In this document: positions 58,493-64,000 of the stretch, piece after piece
How the letters are laid out: the number at the start of each line of letters is the position of its first letter
Numbering within the stretch: the first letter of the stretch is position 1
Origin: Leadbettera azotonutricia ZAS-9
GTDB lineage: Bacteria; Spirochaetota; Spirochaetia; Treponematales; Breznakiellaceae
Assembly: GCF_000214355.1 (NCBI RefSeq)
Contig: NC_015577.1
Coordinates: forward strand, 248,001 to 312,000
Reading direction: 5' to 3'
DNA: 64,000 nt
Position numbers and translations under genes: made by a program
Notes under the pieces: generated by a model
The model's input: the letters and a program-made list of their open reading frames with translations, nothing else
Databases searched by the model: none
What the model was told of the DNA's origin: nothing

Positions 58493-59059
58493 ATGAAGTA
58501 CCAATTTGGCGAAAAGATACGGGCTGTCCGGGAAAGGCGGAAAATAACCCTTAAGGAAGTGGCCGAGAAGGCGGGGGTCAGCGAGAGCCTGGTTTCGCAA
58601 ATCGAGAGGAACCGGGTTTCCCCGGCCATAGATACCCTTTTGGCGCTGGCAGATGCTCTGGATATCGATTTGGAGTACCTTTTTGCGGATTTCAGGCGGG
58701 ACAGGGACGTTAAAGTGGTGCTAAAGAAGGAAAGGACCTCATTCACCAAACCAGGGGTGCTCTACGAAAGGATGGCCCAGGTTGAAGGCCAGAATCGTGA
58801 TGGCATCGAAGCCTATTCCATTGCTGTGGCTGTGGGGGCAAAGACGGGCAGCACTGAATACGGCCACAAGGGCTGGGAACTGGGCATAGTCGAATCCGGC
58901 AGGGCCGAGCTGACTGTGGGGAATAAAACCTACAGCCTTAAGCCGGGGGATTCTGCCAGTTTCAGGGCTGACGCCCCCCATGTGCTGGCCAATGGGGGAA
59001 AGGAAACGCTTAAGCTGATTTGGATTATCACGCCTCCAAAGGGCGAGATTGGCAGTTGA
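58493..59059 (+). CDS. XRE regulator with C-terminal cupin domain
   Basis: 188 residues. HTH at residues 1-65 (FGEKIRAVRERRKITLKEVA; SESLVSQIERNRVSPAIDTL). Cupin ligand-sensing barrel at about 105-185 (GHKGWELGIVESGRAELTVG; SLKPGDSASFRADAPHVLAN), with a His in DAPHVL. Typical of small-molecule or amino-acid responsive repressors. Its gene is followed 42 bases later by the LeuC/LeuD-type genes, so it probably controls them. Confidence 0.9.
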   Translation: MKYQFGEKIRAVRERRKITLKEVAEKAGVSESLVSQIERNRVSPAIDTLLALADALDIDLEYLFADFRRDRDVKVVLKKERTSFTKPGVLYERMAQVEGQNRDGIEAYSIAVAVGAKTGSTEYGHKGWELGIVESGRAELTVGNKTYSLKPGDSASFRADAPHVLANGGKETLKLIWIITPPKGEIGS

Positions 59060-59101
59060 ATTTAAAAGAGGACCTCCACCGAAGGTTCAAGGAGCGGAAG
59101 T

Positions 59102-60385
59102 ATGGGAAAGACCTTAGCTGAAAAAATTTTTGAAGCCCATGTGACGGACAAGCCTTTTGGAGATACCTGGGTGCTTAAGCTTGACCGGGTTTTTTGCCAT
59201 GAGATCACCACACCGATAGCCATTAATGATCTTGTTTCCAAGAAAATGGACAAGGTTTTTGATCCTGGCAAAATCAAAGCGGTGATTGATCATGTCACGC
59301 CCGCGAAAGATTCCAAAACTGCGGAGCAGGGGAAGATACTGCGGGACTGGGCAAGACGCCACAAGATCAAGGACTTTTTCGATATAGGCCGCAATGGGGT
59401 CTGCCATGCTATCTTCCCCGAAAAAGGTTTTGTAAGGCCCGGCTTTACGGTGATCATGGGTGATAGCCATACCTGCACCCACGGTGCTTTCGGCGCATTT
59501 GCGGCAGGGGTGGGCACTACGGATTTGGAAGTGGGCATACTCAAAGGGGTCTGCGCCTTCCGCAAACCTGAAACTTTCAAAGTCAATCTTACAGGGAAGC
59601 TTAAAAAGGGTGTCTATGCAAAAGACATCATACTTGCAGTAATCGGGAGAATCGGTGTCGCGGGCGCTACAGATAAAGTGATGGAATTCAGGGGACCGGC
59701 AGCAGAAGCCCTCACCATGGAAGGGCGGCTCACTATTTGCAATATGGCAGTTGAAGCAGGTGCCACAAGCGGTGTCTGCATGCCCGACATGGTTACGGTC
59801 GATTATCTCTGGCCTTTCGTTGGCCCTGATGGGGATAAAACGTATGCGGCCAAAGAAGCCGCCCTGGCGGATTTTTCAAAATGGCGCAGCGATGATGACG
59901 CTGTTTATGCAGGGTCTGTCGATATTGACTGCTCAAGCTTGGATCCCCTTGCAACGGTGGATTACAAACCTGACCAGATTAGAACAATACGGCAGCTTAA
60001 GGGTACCAAAATTGATCAGGTTTACATTGGCTCCTGCACCAACGGCCGCATCGAAGATCTCAGGGAAGCGGCTGCTATAGTCAGAGGCAAAAAAATCGCG
60101 GATACCGTAAGGGGCATTGTTTCCCCGGCCACTACCGAAGTTTATAATCAGGCTTTAAGGGAAGGGCTCGTCCAGATTTTCATGGACGCAGGTTTTTGTG
60201 TTACCAATGCCACATGCGGCGCTTGCTTGGGCATGTCCAATGGCGTTCTTGCCGAAGGGGAGGTCTGCGCTTCCACAACGAACCGCAACTTTTTCGGCCG
60301 CATGGGCAAGGGCGGCATGGTTCATCTCATGAGCCCCGCATCGGCAGCGGCGGCAGCCATTGCCGGGGTTATCACTGTTTTATAA
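59102..60385 (+). CDS. 3-isopropylmalate dehydratase family, large subunit
   Basis: 427 residues, the short LeuC/HacA type. 4Fe-4S cluster cysteines in IGSCTNGRIEDL, and NATCGACLGMSNGVLAEGE (C-x2-C). Substrate-side GDSHTCTHGAFGAFAAGVGT and the swivel-side DMVTVDYLWPFVG are present. Probably leuC, isomerising 2- to 3-isopropylmalate, but homoaconitase or dimethylmalate dehydratase variants share this length, and other leucine genes are not in view. AAGGAGCGG precedes the ATG. Confidence 0.85.
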   Translation: MGKTLAEKIFEAHVTDKPFGDTWVLKLDRVFCHEITTPIAINDLVSKKMDKVFDPGKIKAVIDHVTPAKDSKTAEQGKILRDWARRHKIKDFFDIGRNGVCHAIFPEKGFVRPGFTVIMGDSHTCTHGAFGAFAAGVGTTDLEVGILKGVCAFRKPETFKVNLTGKLKKGVYAKDIILAVIGRIGVAGATDKVMEFRGPAAEALTMEGRLTICNMAVEAGATSGVCMPDMVTVDYLWPFVGPDGDKTYAAKEAALADFSKWRSDDDAVYAGSVDIDCSSLDPLATVDYKPDQIRTIRQLKGTKIDQVYIGSCTNGRIEDLREAAAIVRGKKIADTVRGIVSPATTEVYNQALREGLVQIFMDAGFCVTNATCGACLGMSNGVLAEGEVCASTTNRNFFGRMGKGGMVHLMSPASAAAAAIAGVITVL

Positions 60386-60397
60386 AAGGAGCCGTAT

Positions 60398-60922
60398 ATG
60401 AAACATTTTGGCGGGCAAGTATTATTCCTGGATCGCAGCGACATCAACACTGATGAAATTATCCCTGCAAAATACCTCAATGAAAATTCCCGGGAAGCCC
60501 TTAAGCCGAATCTGCTTGAAGATTTAAAACTTCCTGGTTTTGATCTTAAAAAGGATATAGAGGGAAAAGGCGCGATCCTTACCAGGGCTAATTTCGGCTG
60601 CGGAAGCTCCCGTGAACATGCGCCCTGGGCCCTGGAAGCGAATGGCATCAATATTGTTATTGGCGAAAGTTTTGCAAGGATATTCAGACAGAATATGTAC
60701 AATTGCGGCATGATAGCTGCCGAGCTGCCAAAATCTGTGATTGACGAAATCTTCAGGGAATTCGGCACAGTCGGCGCATCTCTCTCGCTCGATATGGAAA
60801 AAGGGATTTTGAGCTTTGTAAACGGGGGCAAGGGAAAAAACATTCCTTTTATGCTCCAGGGTTTTGAGAAAGCCCTGGTAGAGGCGGGCGGGTGGGTTGA
60901 ATTTGCCGCCGCCCGGTACTAA
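60398..60922 (+). CDS. 3-isopropylmalate dehydratase family, small subunit
   Basis: 174 residues, normal for the short LeuD. NTDEIIPAKYLNE at the N-terminus and GCGSSREHAPWALEANGINI, the conserved swivel-domain loop for substrate binding, are intact. Starts 12 bases after the large subunit with AAAGGAGCC. Acts as a heterodimer with it. Confidence 0.88.
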   Translation: MKHFGGQVLFLDRSDINTDEIIPAKYLNENSREALKPNLLEDLKLPGFDLKKDIEGKGAILTRANFGCGSSREHAPWALEANGINIVIGESFARIFRQNMYNCGMIAAELPKSVIDEIFREFGTVGASLSLDMEKGILSFVNGGKGKNIPFMLQGFEKALVEAGGWVEFAAARY

Positions 60923-60934
60923 AATAGAAGTATT

Positions 60935-61345
60935 ATGTTTAGCATTACAGTTCAGCCCAGGTTTGGGGATATGGATATTTTGGGGCACATCAACAACACA
61001 GTCCCCGCAGCCTGGTGTGAACTTGCCGGAACTTCGGTATTAAAAATTTTTAGCCCTGATCTGAATATATCCCTGGATACCTTGTCTCTCATTGTAGCCC
61101 ATACGGACTTTGATTTTCTTGTGGAAATGGGCATTAAGTCCGCAATAGAAATCAAAACATGGATAAGCAAAATCGGCACTTCTTCTTTTACGATTTACCA
61201 TGAGATCTGGCAGGACAGCCGCTGCTGTGTGAAAAGCCATGCAGTATTGGTGTGTTTTAATTTTATTACCAAAAAAAGCTTTCCCATACCGGAAGATAAA
61301 AGAAAAATACTGGAAGAGCATTTTATCCGCATTGAGGAAGTTTAA
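60935..61345 (+). CDS. 4HBT-type acyl-CoA thioesterase
   Basis: 136 residues. Hotdog-fold pattern: PRFGDMDILGHINNTVPAAW with the catalytic Asp/His-Asn segment, then KSAIEIKTWISKIGTSSFTI and HAVLVCFNFITKKSFPIP. Cytosolic hydrolysis of an acyl-CoA; substrate unknown. It follows the small subunit by 12 bases, suggesting a link to branched-chain or 2-oxoacid metabolism. Confidence 0.85.
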   Translation: MFSITVQPRFGDMDILGHINNTVPAAWCELAGTSVLKIFSPDLNISLDTLSLIVAHTDFDFLVEMGIKSAIEIKTWISKIGTSSFTIYHEIWQDSRCCVKSHAVLVCFNFITKKSFPIPEDKRKILEEHFIRIEEV

Positions 61346-61371
61346 TACCCGGAATTGCTGATGAAAGAGAT

Positions 61372-61923
61372 CTAAAGCCCTAACACTATTCCTGCGATTC
61401 CTGCGGCAATAATGTAAATAATGGGATGCTTTTTGAATTTATAAATTAGCACAAAAAGTACTAAAAAGAGGCAGGATTCCTTCCATCGTATTATTTGATG
61501 CCAAAGCTCTGCCGCAGGGTGATAGAGGGACAATGCTATTGCCCCAAAGCCCGCAGCGGAAAGAAGCCCCGCAGCGGCAGGCCTGAAACCTGAAAAAACG
61601 GCTTTCACTATTGCGCTTTCCTTAAAAGCCTGCAAAGTTCTCGCCACAATAATGATAATAACAATAGACGGAATAGTGAGGCCCAGGGCCGCAATATAAC
61701 TCCCCGCAATGCCGGCATAGGTAAAGCCCGTGTAGGCTGCAAGGTTTACCCCGATTGCCCCCGGCAGGGATTGGGCCACCGCCAGCATATTCCCGACCTT
61801 TTCGCGGGTAAGCCAGTCATAGCGGTCTGCCATTTCAAAGAGGAAGGGCACTGTGGCAAGGCCGCCGCCTATGGCAAACAGTCCAATCCTGCTAAAATTT
61901 GCCAAGAGAAAGAGCAGTTTCAC
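61372..61923 (-). CDS. Chromate transporter, second half-size subunit
   Basis: 183 residues, five to six membrane helices. CHR signature GGGLATVPFLFEMADRYDWLT and AQSLPGAIGVNLAAYTG. GTG start at 61923 with AAGGAGA. Overlaps the first subunit's stop by four bases (GTGA). Paired half-size CHR proteins act together to export chromate or, more generally in anaerobes, an unidentified anion. Confidence 0.9.
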   Translation of the reverse strand: MKLLFLLANFSRIGLFAIGGGLATVPFLFEMADRYDWLTREKVGNMLAVAQSLPGAIGVNLAAYTGFTYAGIAGSYIAALGLTIPSIVIIIIVARTLQAFKESAIVKAVFSGFRPAAAGLLSAAGFGAIALSLYHPAAELWHQIIRWKESCLFLVLFVLIYKFKKHPIIYIIAAGIAGIVLGL

Positions 61924-62498
61924 CGGGAGTCTCCTTTGCCGGCAGGCGTATTTTCAGGAGGCTCGGTCTTTTTAGGCCGATATGCCGCAAGCCCCACAAG
62001 GCCGGCGCCCAGCACTATCAGCATGGGAGAAGCATTCCATACTGCGGAGAGGGCAAAGGCAATGGCATAGATGAGAATAGCCTTAATATCCTTAAAGACC
62101 CCTTTCACCATTTTGATTACCGTATCCAGGATGAGAGCACCCACGGCAATGCGTATGCCCGTAAAGGCATGCTGCACCGCCGGAATATCGGCGAAATTAC
62201 TGATAAAGAGGGCCAATGCCGTGATAAGGGTCACTCCCGGAATAATAAAGCCAAGGGTGGCCAGAATGCCGCCAAGAGGCCCCTTCTGCTTGTATCCTAC
62301 AAAGGTCGAGAGATTTACGGCGATAATCCCCGGGGTGATTTGGGCGATGGTATAATAATCCATCACCTCGTCCATGGTGACCCAGCCCTTTTTTTTGATA
62401 AGCTCCCGGTCAACCACGGGGATCATGGCATAGCCGCCCCCAAAGGTTATGCAGCCCAATTTTAAAAATGCCAGGAATACGCTTAAATATCCTTTCAA
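61920..62498 (-). CDS. Chromate transporter, first half-size subunit
   Basis: 192 residues. CHR signature FGGGYAMIPVVDRELIKKKG and AQITPGIIAVNLSTFVG. TTG start at 62498, two bases after the aspS stop, no clear ribosome site, so coupled to aspS translation. Paired with the following subunit. Confidence 0.9.
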   Translation of the reverse strand: MKGYLSVFLAFLKLGCITFGGGYAMIPVVDRELIKKKGWVTMDEVMDYYTIAQITPGIIAVNLSTFVGYKQKGPLGGILATLGFIIPGVTLITALALFISNFADIPAVQHAFTGIRIAVGALILDTVIKMVKGVFKDIKAILIYAIAFALSAVWNASPMLIVLGAGLVGLAAYRPKKTEPPENTPAGKGDSR

Positions 62499-62500
62499 CG

Positions 62501-64000
62501 TTATACCGAAGGGGAACCTTCGCTCCTGTGGAGATCGGCGGGGGTTCCAGCCTTCGGTTGCACTATGGAAAGGTGGAGCTCGTTAAGCTGCTCCTGGCTC
62601 ACCGTATTGGGGCTGTCGTCCAGGGGACTTTGGGCAAAGGAATTCTTCGGGAAGGCGATTACCTCCCTGATGGAAGTTTCCCCGGCCATGAGCATCACCA
62701 GGCGGTCAAGTCCGGGGGCAATGCCTCCGTGGGGAGGCGCGCCGTATTTGAAAGCTTCGGTGAGGAAGCCGAACTTGGACTCAGCCTCGGCAGGATCAAA
62801 GCCCACGATTTTGAAGATTTTCTTCTGGAGATCAGGATCGTGGATCCTTATGGAACCCGAGGCAAGCTCAAACCCGTTAAGCACCAGGTCGTAAAGGTCG
62901 CCCTTTACTGCACCAGGGTCCTGTTCCAATGTCGCGTGGTACTTACCCTGGGGATAGGAGAACATGTGGTGAGCCGCTTCCCAGCGGTTTTCATCTTCGT
63001 TGAATTCAAAGAGGGGGAAGTCCACGATCCAGGCGAATTCAAATTTGGCGGGATCGCAGAGTCCCAGATCCCTTCCCAGTTTTGAGCGCACTGCGCCCAG
63101 GGCGGTGTTTGCAATACGGCGCTTACTGTCCGCCACGATGAGGATAAGATCCCCCTGCTTTGCACCAAGGCCTTTGATAATATCGGCGGCCTGGGAAGCG
63201 AAGAATTTTGAAACTCCCCCTTCAAGTATGCCTGCGCCTACCTTCATCCAGGCCATGCCCTTGGCCTTGTAGATCTTGGCCTGGGCTTCGAGTTCTTCAA
63301 TCTGCTTGCGGGAATAGTCCCCCTTACCGGGGACTACCAGGGCCTTAACACCGCCGCCTGAAATAGTAATGCCTTTGGCAGCGGCGGCAGCCTTGTCGGC
63401 TTCGCCCGCTGCAAGGGCATCCTTAAAAGCCTGGAACTCGCCGCCCGCCACATAGGGGCTAAAATCCTGCATTTTCATATCAAAGCGAAGGTCGGGCTTG
63501 TCGGTGCCGAAAAGCTCCATGGCCTCGTCATAACTGTAACGCTTGAATTGAGCGGGGAGGCTGGTGTTCAGGGTCTTTTTGAATATATGCCCCATAAGGC
63601 CCTCGACCATACTCAGAATATCTTCGCGGCCCACAAAGGACATTTCAATATCAATCTGGGTGAATTCAGGCTGCCTGTCGCCCCGTGCGTCCTCGTCGCG
63701 GTAACAGCGGGCGATCTGAAAATATTTGTCAAAGCCCGCCACCATGAGGATCTGCTTGTAGAGCTGGGGCGACTGGGGCAGAGCGTAAAACTGCCCCGCA
63801 TAGAGCCGCGAAGGCACAAGGTAATCCCTGGCCCCTTCGGGGGTGGAACGTATAAACGTGGGGGTCTCGATTTCGTAGAAGCCCCCGGCAGTAAGGTATT
63901 CCCTGACCGCAAAGGCGACATCGCTCCGCAGTTTGATTTTGCGCTGCATGGAAGCAGTGCGGAGATCCAGATAGCGGTACTTGAGGCGCAGTTCTTCCTT
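62501..64000 (-). CDS. aspS: Aspartyl-tRNA synthetase (5' partial)
   Basis: Minus-strand gene running off the window end; the visible 499 codons begin KEELRLKYRYLDLRTAS. Charges tRNA-Asp with aspartate. Motif 2 FQIARCYRDEDARGDRQPEF and motif 3 GGIAPGLDRLVMLM are intact, with the bacterial insertion domain between. N-terminal anticodon-binding OB domain lies outside. Cotranscribed with the chromate transporter genes. Confidence 0.95.
   Translation of the reverse strand, partial: KEELRLKYRYLDLRTASMQRKIKLRSDVAFAVREYLTAGGFYEIETPTFIRSTPEGARDYLVPSRLYAGQFYALPQSPQLYKQILMVAGFDKYFQIARCYRDEDARGDRQPEFTQIDIEMSFVGREDILSMVEGLMGHIFKKTLNTSLPAQFKRYSYDEAMELFGTDKPDLRFDMKMQDFSPYVAGGEFQAFKDALAAGEADKAAAAAKGITISGGGVKALVVPGKGDYSRKQIEELEAQAKIYKAKGMAWMKVGAGILEGGVSKFFASQAADIIKGLGAKQGDLILIVADSKRRIANTALGAVRSKLGRDLGLCDPAKFEFAWIVDFPLFEFNEDENRWEAAHHMFSYPQGKYHATLEQDPGAVKGDLYDLVLNGFELASGSIRIHDPDLQKKIFKIVGFDPAEAESKFGFLTEAFKYGAPPHGGIAPGLDRLVMLMAGETSIREVIAFPKNSFAQSPLDDSPNTVSQEQLNELHLSIVQPKAGTPADLHRSEGSPSV

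Overview
The window is a gene-dense bacterial chromosome segment of roughly 50% GC. Several things point to a host-associated, fermentative spirochaete, most like a termite-gut Treponema. These are three sugar-type ABC importers with MsmK-like logic, many small lipoproteins with loose lipoboxes, a beta-helix lipoprotein of the Treponema type, a PyrB/PyrI/PyrC operon, paired half-size chromate transporters and MoxR/DUF58 operons. The genus is an inference from gene style, not from a marker gene. I found no rRNA, tRNA or CRISPR array.

Layout. 1-1402: end of a ferredoxin-type aldo/keto reductase and a small secreted protein. 1418-4171: pyrimidine operon pyrB-pyrI-pyrC (minus strand), preceded by what looks like a leader-peptide attenuator. 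4210-10661: a six-gene minus-strand importer operon (binding protein, radical SAM enzyme, flavin-type split-barrel protein, ATPase, two permeases) after a small unknown gene. 10787-14980: a toxin-like fragment, a beta-helix lipoprotein, an XRE regulator and a signalling protein joining receiver-like, HATPase and cyclic-nucleotide domains. 15050-23438: a two-component system, an OmpA-like lipoprotein and a four-gene copper operon (HMA/UreH-like/cupredoxin fusion, DUF2318, CopA ATPase, lipoprotein). 23451-32369: sugar-acid kinase, DUF1848 protein, envelope proteins, 6-phosphogluconate dehydrogenase, RCC1-repeat lipoprotein, DNA glycosylase, lipoprotein. 32426-36244 and 42076-44299: two MoxR-DUF58 operons. 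36219-41799: ROK regulator, binding protein, two permeases and a UroD-like protein. 44355-52743: HigA-like regulator with a histone-like tail, LacI regulator, and a divergent rhamnoside locus (GH78, binding protein, two permeases, RpiB-like isomerase). 52781-56993: a small conserved protein and a transglutaminase-TPR membrane protein. 57024-58422: an insertion sequence. 58433-61345: XRE-cupin regulator, LeuC/LeuD-type dehydratase and a thioesterase. 61372-64000: chromate transporter pair and the 3' part of aspS.

How it works together. Three solute importers share one visible ATPase gene. Sugars released by the GH78 enzyme or imported would feed the sugar-acid kinase, 6-phosphogluconate dehydrogenase and RpiB-like isomerase. 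Two regulatory themes stand out. First, a set of genes lack a Shine-Dalgarno sequence and carry an (often extended) -10 hexamer only 6-9 nt before the ATG, which predicts leaderless mRNAs. The putative 12-residue pyrB leader peptide fits the same pattern and ends exactly at a strong intrinsic terminator. Second, the rhamnoside locus carries a duplicated operator-leader module, and a related half-site lies at the ROK regulator promoter. The best candidates for new biology are the pyrBI attenuator, the radical SAM/flavoprotein pair inside the importer operon (cysteine spacing C-x9-C-x2-C), and the leaderless promoter class.
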